Source: Deinococcus actinosclerus
Lineage (GTDB): Bacteria; Deinococcota; Deinococci; Deinococcales; Deinococcaceae
Reading direction: 5' to 3'
NCBI RefSeq assembly: GCF_001507665.1
Contig: NZ_CP013910.1
Span: 22,501 to 72,000, forward strand
Length of the DNA stretch: 49,500 nt
Part shown: positions 11,805 to 19,925 of the stretch, piece by piece
Layout of the letters: every line of letters starts with the position of its first letter
Numbering within the stretch: the stretch's first letter is position 1
The notes under the pieces: model-generated
What the model was told of the DNA's origin: nothing
The model's input: only the letters and a program-made list of their open reading frames with translations
Database searches by the model: none
Position numbers and translations under genes: made by a program

Positions 11805-14720
11805 TTACGGGGCGACGGTCATGCTGCCCAGCTGGGTGGACTCGAAGGTCAGCCCCGCCCCGGAGCCTGCCCCGTTCACGTCACAGTAGGTCCACCTCAC
11901 GCCACCGTCCTGACTGAAGCGGAAGGTGTAGGCGTAGGTGGTGCTGGCCGTGACCACCGGGGCCGTGAACGTGCCCACGAACTCGTCGTTGTTCCCGACC
12001 TGGACGTTGTACGTCGCCGGGAAGAACCGCCAGGCGTTGCTGCTGAGCGGCGAGGAGGTGTTGGGCCCGTACCCGACCTCGGCCAGCAGGTTCGCCGGCG
12101 CTCCGGCCGCCTCGGTCAGGCCCGCCTCGTACACCTGACCGTAGAGGTTGGGGGTCCGCTGGCCCTGATTGACGGAGAAGGTGGCCGGGAACTGAAGGGT
12201 GCAGAAGTCCGCCTCGGCGGCGCTGTTCGTCTCGTTCTCGGCGGCCGTGTAGGTGAACGCCTGCGCGAGCACCGCGTCGGGCGCCGCCACGCTGGCCGGG
12301 TTCTGCAGGCGGACATTCACCAGTCCGGTGGCGCCGCCCACGTTGGCGGGCACCGTGCAGGTGGCCGCCGTGGGCGACAGCACCGTGCAGGCGCTCGGGG
12401 CCGCGCTGCCGGCCGTCAGGCGCAGGCCCGGGGAGAAGTCCGTCCCGGTGACCGTGATGTTCGCGGCCCCCAGGGTCGCCGGACCGTCGTCCGGGCTGAG
12501 GGCGCCGGCCGTGAAGTTCACCGCGTCGTTGGCGTCGCCGGGGGTGGGGCTCGGATCGGCGTAGAAATCTACGCGGTTGTTGTTGGTGTCTGCACCCAGG
12601 GCGGCCCGGGCCAGCGTGGCGGCTGCCGTGGCTGTGGAGACGCTGGGCGTGAGGGCCGTGGCCGACTCGTACAGGGCCAGGCCGTTGAACGCCGTGTTGA
12701 CGGCCAGGGCGTTGCCGCTCACGTCATGGCCGACCGTGTCCAGCAGGCTGCCGCCGGCGCTGACGAGCTGAATGGCGTCCCCGCCGCTGTTCTCCATGTC
12801 CATATCCCGGGCGAGCACATCCACGCCCGCCACGTACCCCGGGACGCTGGTGGCGCCCGCCGTAGTGGCGTCCGCGATCAGCAGGATGCCGTCCGCCGGG
12901 AAGCGCGTGCCGGCCGGGATGACGAACGTGCCGTCCGTCTCGCCAGGGGCGAAGTCGTTGTCCACGTTGAGCGCCCCTGCGCTCGTTCCCATGCCCTCCA
13001 CGTCGTTTACCCGCGCGCCGCCGATCAGGGCGCCGCCCGGGCCGACCAGTTCCACGAAGGTCTTGCCGTCGTCCGCGGCGGGCGCGTCAATCAGCACCTC
13101 GTTGATGGCGGCCACCTGACAGCTGCTGTTCGCGCTGCCGGCCGTGTTCGTGACGCGGTTGCCCCGCCCGCTGGACAGGTAGAGGCTGCCACACCAGTTG
13201 GTCGGGGTGTTGTTGGCGGCGGCTGTGCCTGCCGCGCTGTCCAGTTGGGTGGACACGCCAGCGAATCCCACCATGGACGAGGCGGTCAGCGGCGTATTCG
13301 GATTCGTCACGAACGTCCGGAAGTCCACGCGGTCTTCCAGGGTGGCGGCGCCGCCCACGCGCGTCATCAGGGCCAGCAGGTCCCCGCTGTCGCTCAGCGT
13401 GAATGGCGTGCCGGGCGCGCCGTACACGAAGTTCACCCCGGCGGGCAGCGCGCCCCCGGCCGGATTGGCCACGCCGTACGCGCTGGCCCCGGCCGCCAGC
13501 AGCGCCGGCGTGCCGCTGCGGCCGTCCAGATCGGTCGGGGCCCGCAGCCGCGCGAGCTGACCCGCCGCGTTGCGCAGCCAGAAGTTCCGCAGGTCCACGG
13601 CCGCGCCGCTGACGTTGCGGACCTCAACGAACTCGCTGCCCAGTGCCTGGAATTCACTGATGATCACGCGGCCCGTCTCGGCGGCCGCGAGGACGCCCGC
13701 CGTGGTCGGGCAGTCGCCGCCCAGGGTCAGGGCCCCGTCGCTGCCGGCCGGGACCGCGATCCGGGGCGCGCAGACGGGCGTGGCCGCGCCGTCGTAGCTG
13801 CTGTCCCCTAGAACGCGCACCTCGCTGGCTCCCACATCGGCCGCGCGGGTCCGTACTAGGCTGTCGTCGCCCTGTTCCTGCACGCCCTGCGAGACCCGCG
13901 TGACGGCTTCGTCGGCCAGCACGAAGGTCATGGTGAAGCGGTACGGATTGCTCGCCACGTTGGTGTTCGGGACGCGCACGGCGACCGTGACCCGGCCGGT
14001 GTCGCAGCCGGGCGCGCCGCACCCCGCCGCCTCCAGGCGCCGCCGGTTCCCGCTGGTGTTCAGGTTGCGGGCGCTGTACCCGTACTGCAGCACCTGATCC
14101 TCTGCGGCGATGACGTTCGCGCTGCGCGCGGCCGTTTCCAGCGCCGTCGCCTCGGCGGCCGTGAAGACCTGGAAGTCCGCCTGGGTCGGCACGACGGCGG
14201 AGGTGCCGCTCAGGGCGTCGAAGGCCGTGCCGTGCATGGGCAGCACGCTGCGCGCCACGCTGGCGTCCGCGAGGGACTGGCCCGCCGCGTTCGTGACGTT
14301 CTTCAGGGCGGTGCCCCCGACGTTGGTCGACGCGCGGTTGTACGCGTAGAGGGTCAGGTTCTCCAGCGCCTGCGCGCTCACGTTGCGGACCGTGAACGTG
14401 GCGTTCATGTAGCGGAAGCCAGTCGTGTCGTCGTAATCGGTGAAGGCGGCCGGCCGGTCGAAGGTGACGTCGCCGTCCAGGCGGAGATCCTGGGGGCGCA
14501 GCCCGGCGGCCCGCACGGTTGCCTGCGCCGACGGGTGCGCGCCGAGTTCGAAGGTGAGTTCCACCGCGCCGCGGACGCTGGGCGCGCTGGGCGGCGGGGT
14601 GACGGCGGGAGTGGCCGGCGCGGGACGGCCCGAGCAGCCGGCCAGCAGCGCTGGCAGCAGCAGCGCCGTCAGTCGCAGTGGCGTCCGCGACCGGGGGGCA
14701 GTGGGGGGAACGGTCATCAT
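11805..14720 (-). CDS. Large lipoprotein with lamin-tail and IPT/TIG-like domains
   Basis: A 971-aa surface lipoprotein. Residues 1-29 are a lipoprotein signal ending in the lipobox LLAGC (C29). After a Pro/Ala linker, residues ~50-340 form a domain with Asn-rich strands and paired cysteines. Residues ~351-530 and ~536-725 look like two lamin-tail domains (VIISEFQALGSEFVEVRNVS and INEVLIDAPAADDGKTFVELV). Residues ~735-826 resemble an IPT/TIG beta-sandwich (ITVTGTDFSPGLRL, CTVLSPTAATCTVP). Residues 838-971 form a final cysteine-bearing domain (GQVYEAGLTEAAGAPA, GVRWTYCDVNG). No enzymatic motif is visible, so an adhesive or structural role is likely. AGGAGA precedes the ATG. It lies 28 nt after the small peptide gene 14749-14919. 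Confidence 0.82.
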   Translation of the reverse strand: MMTVPPTAPRSRTPLRLTALLLPALLAGCSGRPAPATPAVTPPPSAPSVRGAVELTFELGAHPSAQATVRAAGLRPQDLRLDGDVTFDRPAAFTDYDDTTGFRYMNATFTVRNVSAQALENLTLYAYNRASTNVGGTALKNVTNAAGQSLADASVARSVLPMHGTAFDALSGTSAVVPTQADFQVFTAAEATALETAARSANVIAAEDQVLQYGYSARNLNTSGNRRRLEAAGCGAPGCDTGRVTVAVRVPNTNVASNPYRFTMTFVLADEAVTRVSQGVQEQGDDSLVRTRAADVGASEVRVLGDSSYDGAATPVCAPRIAVPAGSDGALTLGGDCPTTAGVLAAAETGRVIISEFQALGSEFVEVRNVSGAAVDLRNFWLRNAAGQLARLRAPTDLDGRSGTPALLAAGASAYGVANPAGGALPAGVNFVYGAPGTPFTLSDSGDLLALMTRVGGAATLEDRVDFRTFVTNPNTPLTASSMVGFAGVSTQLDSAAGTAAANNTPTNWCGSLYLSSGRGNRVTNTAGSANSSCQVAAINEVLIDAPAADDGKTFVELVGPGGALIGGARVNDVEGMGTSAGALNVDNDFAPGETDGTFVIPAGTRFPADGILLIADATTAGATSVPGYVAGVDVLARDMDMENSGGDAIQLVSAGGSLLDTVGHDVSGNALAVNTAFNGLALYESATALTPSVSTATAAATLARAALGADTNNNRVDFYADPSPTPGDANDAVNFTAGALSPDDGPATLGAANITVTGTDFSPGLRLTAGSAAPSACTVLSPTAATCTVPANVGGATGLVNVRLQNPASVAAPDAVLAQAFTYTAAENETNSAAEADFCTLQFPATFSVNQGQRTPNLYGQVYEAGLTEAAGAPANLLAEVGYGPNTSSPLSSNAWRFFPATYNVQVGNNDEFVGTFTAPVVTASTTYAYTFRFSQDGGVRWTYCDVNGAGSGAGLTFESTQLGSMTVAP

Positions 14721-14748
14721 GGCGTCTCCTGGGAGGGAAGTGGGGCGC

Positions 14749-14919
14749 TCAGCGGGAGCGGCTGCCCGGCTGGGCGCTCGGATCGAACGGCCAGCGGTTG
14801 CCGATGGGCAGGCTGACCGCCAGGGTCACGGCCTCCCAGCGGCCCAGGTCCGTGACCTGCGGCGCGCGGTAGGGGCGGGGGGTGGGGTGAGGGGTGGGGG
14901 GCAGCACAGTCTGGGTCAT
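14749..14919 (-). CDS. 56-aa peptide with lasso-RiPP-type leader motif
   Basis: A small gene with a strong ribosome-binding site (AAGGAG, plus 14924-14929) ending 28 nt before the lamin-tail lipoprotein, so the two form an operon. The peptide is Pro-rich at first and then carries Y17-x2-P20-x-V22-x3-G26-x5-T32, exactly the Y-P-L-G-T spacing of lasso-peptide leaders. The rest (AVSLPIGNRWPFDPSAQPG and a basic end) would be the core after cleavage behind T32-L33. That core starts with Ala but has no Asp/Glu at positions 7-9 for a lasso ring, and no leader peptidase or cyclase lies nearby. It may be a leader-like relative with another fate. No database check was possible. Confidence 0.65.
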   Translation of the reverse strand: MTQTVLPPTPHPTPRPYRAPQVTDLGRWEAVTLAVSLPIGNRWPFDPSAQPGSRSR

Positions 14920-15118
14920 GACGCTCCTTGTCGCTGTCAGGAAGTCCCGGGGGACTCCAGCTCTTCATGAAATTTAAGAGAGCTCTCATGTACTGACTGG
15001 TACCCACCACACGAGTTCGGCAGCCCCCCCGGCGGGGGACCCCGCACCACACCCGTGGGCACACCCCTGGGCGCCCGGGCCACATCCCCCTGACCGGGGG
15101 CGCGCTACCCTGACCCGC
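14920..15118. promoter_or_regulatory. Divergent region upstream of the leader-peptide operon and surE
   Basis: Several palindromes crowd the side of the peptide gene: AGTCCC at 14943-14948 with GGGACT at 14951-14956, CTCTT/AAGAG at 14961-14965/14976-14980, and the perfect palindrome GAGAGCTCTC at 14978-14987. The stretch 14966-14977 is locally AT-rich, unlike its surroundings. These may be an operator plus a 5'-leader hairpin. For surE, TACCCT at 15106-15111 lies seven bases before the start. Confidence 0.4.
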
Positions 15119-15892
15119 ATGACCACCCAGCGCCCCCGCGTGCTCGTCGCCAACGACGACGGCATCTTCAGCCCTGGCATCAAGGCCCTGGCGCAGGCCA
15201 TGAGCACCTTCGCGGACGTGATCGTCAGCGCCCCCGACGTGGAACAGAGCGCGGTCGGGCACGGCATCACCATCCGCCGCCCGCTGCGCTTCAAGCACAC
15301 CGCCAGCGCCGGTTTCGGCGACATTCCCGCCTACCGCGTGGACGGCACGCCCGCCGACTGCGTCGTGCTGGGCCTTCACCTGACCGGGAAGCCCGACCTG
15401 GTCGTCAGCGGCATCAACCTCGGCCCGAACCTGGGCGACGACCTGACGCACTCCGGCACCGTCGCCGCCGCCATCGAGGGCATGAGCTTCGGCGTGCCCG
15501 CCATCGCCTTCAGTCAGCGCGCCACGCCCGCCGGGGAGTACGACTTCGCACCCGGCGCCGCGTACGCCTCCCGCCTCGCCCAGACCGTCCTGGCCCGCGG
15601 CCTGCCCCCCCGCACGCTGCTGAACGTCAACTTCCCCGCACGCACCCCCACGGGCGTGCGCGTCACCCGCGTCGGCGAGCACCGCTGGGAGGACCGCCTG
15701 ATCACCCGCCACGACCCCGAGGGCCGCGAGTACCACTGGGTGTCCGGCACCAGCACCGCCCCCGACGCGCACGACCCCGACACCGACTACGGCGCGGTCG
15801 AGGCCGGCCTGATCAGTGTCACGCCCGTCCGCATCGACCTGACCGCCCGCGACCTGATGACCGACCTGCAAGCGGCACTGCCCGGCCTGTAA
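15119..15892 (+). CDS. surE: 5'/3'-nucleotidase SurE
   Basis: A metal-dependent survival-protein phosphatase that dephosphorylates nucleoside monophosphates and short polyphosphates in the cytoplasm. The 257-aa sequence has all family motifs: NDDG at 12-15 (metal-binding aspartates), SAPDVEQSAVGHGIT, VDGTPADCV, SGINLGPNLGDDLTHSGTVAAA and GVPAIAFS. Length is normal. ATG 15119 is seven bases after TACCCT (15106-15111), typical of leaderless messages here. Its stop abuts that of the convergent SRPBCC gene. Confidence 0.95.
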   Translation: MTTQRPRVLVANDDGIFSPGIKALAQAMSTFADVIVSAPDVEQSAVGHGITIRRPLRFKHTASAGFGDIPAYRVDGTPADCVVLGLHLTGKPDLVVSGINLGPNLGDDLTHSGTVAAAIEGMSFGVPAIAFSQRATPAGEYDFAPGAAYASRLAQTVLARGLPPRTLLNVNFPARTPTGVRVTRVGEHRWEDRLITRHDPEGREYHWVSGTSTAPDAHDPDTDYGAVEAGLISVTPVRIDLTARDLMTDLQAALPGL

Positions 15893-16345
15893 TCACTGCG
15901 CGGCCAGCACACCCGGCAGGCGCACGAACGTCGCCTCGTGCGCCGCGCGCGCCTGCCCCACCGCGAACCCCAGCGTCACCCGGGGGGCCGTCACGGTCGT
16001 CACCTCGGTCAAGCGCGACCCGCCGCCCGGCCGGTCCACCACCCGCCAGTGCACGGTCAGGCGCGTACCCAGCGCCGCGCGCACCGCCGACCACGCCTCC
16101 CCGTCCCCTGCCGTCAGGCGCGCCGGATACCGCAGCGGCACGCGCCACGGCCCCAGCGGCAGCGTGTCCGTGACTACCCAGTCCGTCCACGGGCGGCCCC
16201 GCGCGTCCACGCCCGCCCCCACCGGCTGCGCCGACACCATCAGCGCGTGCAGCCCCACGTGGCGCTTCAGATCCAGCAGGAATGCCAGGACTTCCTGCCC
16301 CGGCACGGGCAGGTCCACATTCAGCTCGAACGAACGGGACGGCAC
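15893..16345 (-). CDS. SRPBCC-like (START/Bet v1 fold) protein
   Basis: A 150-aa protein with the strand-helix-strand layout of the SRPBCC superfamily: FELNVDLPVPGQEVLAFLLDLKRHVGLHALMVS at the start, a central DGEAWSAVRAALGTRLTVHWRVVD and a long C-terminal helix region (LGFAVGQARAAHEATFVRLPGVL). These proteins bind hydrophobic ligands; the ligand here is unknown. The start is GTG at 16345, only 5 nt beyond the stop of the preceding small gene, so both belong to a minus-strand run that starts with the LysM/M23 gene. Confidence 0.7.
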   Translation of the reverse strand: MPSRSFELNVDLPVPGQEVLAFLLDLKRHVGLHALMVSAQPVGAGVDARGRPWTDWVVTDTLPLGPWRVPLRYPARLTAGDGEAWSAVRAALGTRLTVHWRVVDRPGGGSRLTEVTTVTAPRVTLGFAVGQARAAHEATFVRLPGVLAAQ

Positions 16346-16350
16346 GTCGG

Positions 16351-16578
16351 CTATCGGCTCGCCTGCACCTGGAACACCCAGGCGCGCACGCTGTCCGGCA
16401 CCGGCACGGGCGGCACCTCGCCCGCCCAGCGGCTCGCCACCAGTGTCAACTCCGGCTGGGCGGGGGATAGGAGCAGCTCCGCCCCCAGGAACCCCGGGTA
16501 CTCGGGCAGGGTGTTCAGGAAGGCGTGCAGGGCTGCGCGGGCCGCCTCGCCCTTCCCCTCGGCGTAGTGCACCTGCAT
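16351..16578 (-). CDS. Small protein resembling antibiotic-biosynthesis-monooxygenase fold
   Basis: A 75-aa protein (MQVHYAEGKGEAARAALHAF, LPEYPGFLGAELLLS, LTLVASRW) that resembles one ferredoxin-like ABM/DUF4188-type dimeric alpha-beta barrel: a helix followed by a 'pG...ael' strand and a W-containing strand. Cofactor-binding residues are not evident, so activity cannot be assigned. It starts 16 nt after the LysM/M23 peptidase stop and ends 5 nt before the SRPBCC start, indicating an operon. Confidence 0.6.
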   Translation of the reverse strand: MQVHYAEGKGEAARAALHAFLNTLPEYPGFLGAELLLSPAQPELTLVASRWAGEVPPVPVPDSVRAWVFQVQASR

Positions 16579-16594
16579 CAGGTCTGCCCGGGCA

Positions 16595-17641
16595 TCAGTA
16601 CAGGCTCAGCGGGTCGCGCGGATCCCAGCGGAGGTACGTGCCGAAATGCAGGTGCGTGCCCGTGCTGCGGCCCGTGTTGCCCACCCGCCCGACCGGCTGG
16701 CCCTGCACGACGAGTTCCCCGGCCTTCACGAGCGTGGCGCTCAGGTGCGCGTAGCGGGTGATCCAGCCGTCCGGGTGTTCCAGCACGACCGTCCAGCCCC
16801 AGCCCCGCTCGAAGTCCGCGCGGGATTCCAGCACCCGGCCCGAGCGCGCCGCGCGCACCGGCGTGCCCTGCGGCGCGACGATGTCCACCCCGTAGTGCAT
16901 CTCGGGATCGCCGTCCAGCACGCGCTCGCCGTAGTCGCTGCTGATGGCGTGGTAGCCAGGCAGCGGCCACGCCCAGCGGCCCGGTCGGCTGCCGGTCGCC
17001 CGGACGGTCACCGGGGCGCGCGCCGTGACGGACGCGGTGCGGGGCGGAATGACCAGTTTCGCGCCCGCCCACACGGCCTTCCCGCCCCGGTACTGGGGGT
17101 TGGCTCCCAGCAGCTGATTGAGGCTCAGCCCGAAGCGGCGCGCGATGACCGTGAGGTTCTCGCCATCCCGGACGACGTACGTGCCCGCCTTCACGGGCGC
17201 AGCGGCGGTACGCGCGGCGGTGGAGGTGGGGACCGTCAGCACCCACCCGGCCTGCACGGCGTCCGCGGTCTTCAGGCGGGGGTTCGCGGCGCGCAGGGCT
17301 GCCACGCTGACGCCCGTCCGCACGGCGATGCCGCTCAGGGTGTCCCCGGCCCGGACGGTGTACGTGCCCGCCTTCACGGGCGTAGCGGCACGCGGGGCAG
17401 AGGAGGTGGGCACGGTCAGCACCCATCCGGCCTGCACGGCGTCTGCGGTCTTCAGGCGGGGGTTCGCGGCGCGCAGGGCTGCCACGCTGACGCCCGTCCG
17501 CACGGCGATGCCACTCAGGGTGTCCCCGGCCTTCACGCGGTACGACCCGGCGCCCGCCACGCCCGTCAGTCCTGCCGTCAGCACCGCGCCCAGCAGCGCC
17601 GCCCGGCCCCAGCTCGCCCCACACCACATCCGCACGCCCAT
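16595..17641 (-). CDS. LysM-repeat M23 family peptidoglycan endopeptidase
   Basis: A 348-aa secreted cell-wall hydrolase. A signal peptide (WGRAALLGAVLTAGLTGVAGAG) is followed by three LysM domains that bind peptidoglycan glycan (YRVKAGDTLSGIAVRTGVS, YTVRAGDTLSGIAVRTGVS, YVVRDGENLTVIARRFGLS). The C-terminal M23 domain (~225-348) has the zinc ligands in HYGVDIVAPQGTPV (HxxxD) and THLHFG (HxH), so it should cut peptide cross-links. The first two LysM units are almost identical even at DNA level. ATG 17641 is chosen because the signal peptide begins there and TATGCT (minus; plus 17650-17655) sits eight bases upstream. Confidence 0.9.
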   Translation of the reverse strand: MGVRMWCGASWGRAALLGAVLTAGLTGVAGAGSYRVKAGDTLSGIAVRTGVSVAALRAANPRLKTADAVQAGWVLTVPTSSAPRAATPVKAGTYTVRAGDTLSGIAVRTGVSVAALRAANPRLKTADAVQAGWVLTVPTSTAARTAAAPVKAGTYVVRDGENLTVIARRFGLSLNQLLGANPQYRGGKAVWAGAKLVIPPRTASVTARAPVTVRATGSRPGRWAWPLPGYHAISSDYGERVLDGDPEMHYGVDIVAPQGTPVRAARSGRVLESRADFERGWGWTVVLEHPDGWITRYAHLSATLVKAGELVVQGQPVGRVGNTGRSTGTHLHFGTYLRWDPRDPLSLY

Positions 17642-17801
17642 TGCCGCGCAGCATACCCGCCTGCCCCCGCCCGGGCCGTGAGAAAGCCCGCCCGGCGGGG
17701 GGTGATGGCCCCCGGTCTGGGCCTCCCGCAGCGGCCGCAGGCGCAGGGCCTGCCCAGGGGCGCGTTGCATCTGCCCGGTGCCCTCCTTACCCTGTAGAGG
17801 C

Positions 17802-18617
17802 ATGACCGAGCGCCCCGCCCCCACCGACCCGCGCCCGGACTACCAGCCGCCCGCCGGGCACCGCCGCCTCCACCTGACCGCCGCGTGGGACGGCGCGCCG
17901 TTCGCCGGGTGGCAGTCCCAGCCGGGCGTGGCGAGCGTGCAGGACACCCTCCACGCCGCGTTCACGGCGCTGGGTGCGGCCGCGTTCCGGCCGGTCGCGG
18001 CGGGCCGCACCGACGCCGGCGTGCACGCCGAGGCCATGCCTGCACACGTGGACGTGCCCGACACCTTCCGGGTGCCCACCACGAAACTCGCCCGGGCGCT
18101 GAACGCCCACCTGCCGCCCACCGTGGCGGTCCTGCACGCTGCCGAGGCGCCCGCCGGCTTCCACGCGCGCTTCTCCTGCACCGAGCGGCAGTACGTGTAC
18201 CGCCTGTTGGCCCACCCGCAGCGGCACCCGCTGTGGCACGGGCGCGCCCTGCACGTCCCCCACCCGCTGGACGCGGCCGCCATGAACGCCGCCGCCGCCG
18301 CGCTGACCGGCACGCACGACTTCGCGGCGTTCGCCACGCAGGAGGACCGCCAGACGGTGCGCGAACTGCGGGTGCTGCGCGTGCAGCCCGGCCCGCTGAT
18401 CTGGGAGATCCACGTGCACGGCGAGAGTTTCCTGCGGCACATGGTGCGCGGCCTCGTGGGCACCCTGCTGCTGGCCGGGCAGGGCCGCCTGAGCCCCGCG
18501 CAGGCCGGGGACATCCTGCACTCGCGGCAGCGGTCCCAGGCAGGCGCGAACGTCCCCGCGCACGGCCTGTCCTTCACCGGGGCGCGCTACGAGAGATTCG
18601 AAGCCAGCGCCACGTAG
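17802..18617 (+). CDS. truA: tRNA pseudouridine(38-40) synthase TruA
   Basis: Converts uridines 38-40 in the tRNA anticodon arm to pseudouridine. The 271-aa protein has the catalytic aspartate D71 in [11 protein letters not shown], the family strands [20 protein letters not shown] and [13 protein letters not shown], and the C-terminal [17 protein letters not shown] block. ATG 17802 follows TACCCT (17788-17793) by eight bases. The last 31 bases overlap the end of the convergent methyltransferase gene. Confidence 0.94.
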   Translation: MTERPAPTDPRPDYQPPAGHRRLHLTAAWDGAPFAGWQSQPGVASVQDTLHAAFTALGAAAFRPVAAGRTDAGVHAEAMPAHVDVPDTFRVPTTKLARALNAHLPPTVAVLHAAEAPAGFHARFSCTERQYVYRLLAHPQRHPLWHGRALHVPHPLDAAAMNAAAAALTGTHDFAAFATQEDRQTVRELRVLRVQPGPLIWEIHVHGESFLRHMVRGLVGTLLLAGQGRLSPAQAGDILHSRQRSQAGANVPAHGLSFTGARYERFEASAT

Positions 18618-19255
18618 CGCTCCTCGCGGTAGGGGAGACCGTCCGGCCCGGCGTGCGCGTCCCACTCGGGCACCCGCCCCGGCTCGGTCATCCACTCGCA
18701 GCGGGTCGCCCAGTCCTGCCGTGTGGGCACGCGCGCCCGCACGCTGACCCGCCACTCGCCCCGCACCGCCCAGCCCACTGCCGCCAGCCGCCCGGGCACC
18801 TGCGGCACGTCTAGGCGCGGCCCGACGTACAGGAACTCCGCGCCCGGCGCGGCGAGTTCCGGCAGCCGCCCGATCACCGCCGTCGGCCCCCGGCGTGACA
18901 CGATCAGGTCGAACGGACCACGCAGTCCGGGCGGGACCTCGCCCTTCACGTTCCACTCGTGAATGTCCGCGTGCGGGGCGTTCGCTCGCGCCTGCGCTGC
19001 CAGCTCCGGCACCATGTCGAACGCCGCCCAGCGCCCCACCCCGGATGCGAACCGCGCCGCGTCCGGCCCGTGTCCGCACCCGGCCTCCAGCACCCGTACG
19101 CCCGGCCCCAGCCGCTCCGCGAGCAGCGCATCGAACGTCAACTCCGGGTCCGGGCCGTCCAGCACCCGTGCCCACGGATGCCGGTACCCGCCCAGCTCAC
19201 GCGCCAGCCGCGCGTACCATTCCCGGGAATGCGGCTTCAGTGGTTCGAGGGTCAT
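18587..19255 (-). CDS. Class I SAM-dependent methyltransferase
   Basis: A 222-aa protein with a Rossmann-type methyltransferase core: motif [16 protein letters not shown], then [19 protein letters not shown] (motif II acidic residue) and [14 protein letters not shown] in place of the usual post-motif loop. The C-terminal part ([22 protein letters not shown]) suggests a small-molecule substrate, which I cannot name. CACGCT (minus; plus 19262-19267) lies six bases before ATG 19255. The 3' end overlaps truA by 31 bases in a tail-to-tail arrangement. Confidence 0.8.
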   Translation of the reverse strand: MTLEPLKPHSREWYARLARELGGYRHPWARVLDGPDPELTFDALLAERLGPGVRVLEAGCGHGPDAARFASGVGRWAAFDMVPELAAQARANAPHADIHEWNVKGEVPPGLRGPFDLIVSRRGPTAVIGRLPELAAPGAEFLYVGPRLDVPQVPGRLAAVGWAVRGEWRVSVRARVPTRQDWATRCEWMTEPGRVPEWDAHAGPDGLPYREERYVALASNLS

Positions 19256-19326
19256 CCGCCCAGCGTGACACGAGCCTCAAGACTTCACCTGCGCCATCTG
19301 ACCTGCCCGCCCGCTACCCTGACCGC

Positions 19327-19869
19327 ATGCCCCCCGACTGGCGTGCGTTCCCCGGTCCCCTGCCGCAGCGGGACGGGAATCAGGCCGTGTGGCGCGGCGG
19401 ACTGGTCGGCTGCGGCGCGCTGAGTGCCGCCTGCCTGCTGCGCCACCACGCCGCGCCCCTGGGCGTGCCCCTGCCCGACCGGGACACCCTGGCCGAGCAC
19501 CTGGCCGCCGCGCAGGGCGCGTTCCGGCTGCCGCTCCCGCAGGGGCCGCGCGCCACGTGGCCGTGGGCGTGGCTGACCGGCCTGAACACCTACCTGAACG
19601 ACCGGAACCTGCCCCTGCGCGCCCGTGGACGCTGGGGTCTGCACCTGCACGCCCCCCTGACCGCGCATCTGGACCGCCTGTTCAGCGCGGGCCTGCCCGT
19701 CATCGGCTTCGAATTCAGTGCCCGCGAACAGCACTACGGGCTGCTCAGCGCCTACGCCCCCGGCCCGGACCTTCCCGCGCGGCTGCACGTGGACGGCAGC
19801 ACGATGCACCTCGCGCCCCGCACCGGGCTGGGCGGCGTGTTCTGGATCGAGGCGGCCACCGGACCATGA
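19327..19869 (+). CDS. Possible C39-like papain-fold protein
   Basis: A 180-aa cytoplasmic-looking protein with no signal peptide. The pattern suggests a papain-like C39 fold: a cysteine in VGCGALSAACLLRHHAA, as in C39-type DCGPAS or GCGPTS sites; later AGLPVIGFEF; then a histidine in REQHYGLLSAY followed by DGSTMHLAP. The usual order Cys-His-(Asp/Asn) is kept. Assignment is by motif only, and pathway and substrate are unknown. ATG 19327 lies six bases after TACCCT (19315-19320), so much longer upstream readings of this frame are rejected. Confidence 0.6.
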   Translation: MPPDWRAFPGPLPQRDGNQAVWRGGLVGCGALSAACLLRHHAAPLGVPLPDRDTLAEHLAAAQGAFRLPLPQGPRATWPWAWLTGLNTYLNDRNLPLRARGRWGLHLHAPLTAHLDRLFSAGLPVIGFEFSAREQHYGLLSAYAPGPDLPARLHVDGSTMHLAPRTGLGGVFWIEAATGP

Positions 19870-19925
19870 GCTCTGAGGGGCGTTCACGCCCAGCTGTCCT
19901 GCCCAGAGCCCACAGCCCTTGCCCC

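Noticed and set aside
11718..13811. 697-aa plus-strand frame
   Set aside because: Antisense to the lamin-tail lipoprotein gene, which has a lipobox, an SD site and recognisable domains.
14749..14919. Functional lasso peptide cluster
   Set aside because: The leader motif fits, but the core lacks a ring-closing Asp/Glu at 7-9 and no cyclase, peptidase or leader-binding gene is in the window.
17215..17550. Insertion-sequence or CRISPR-like direct repeat
   Set aside because: The near-identical DNA is explained by two LysM coding units in one open frame.
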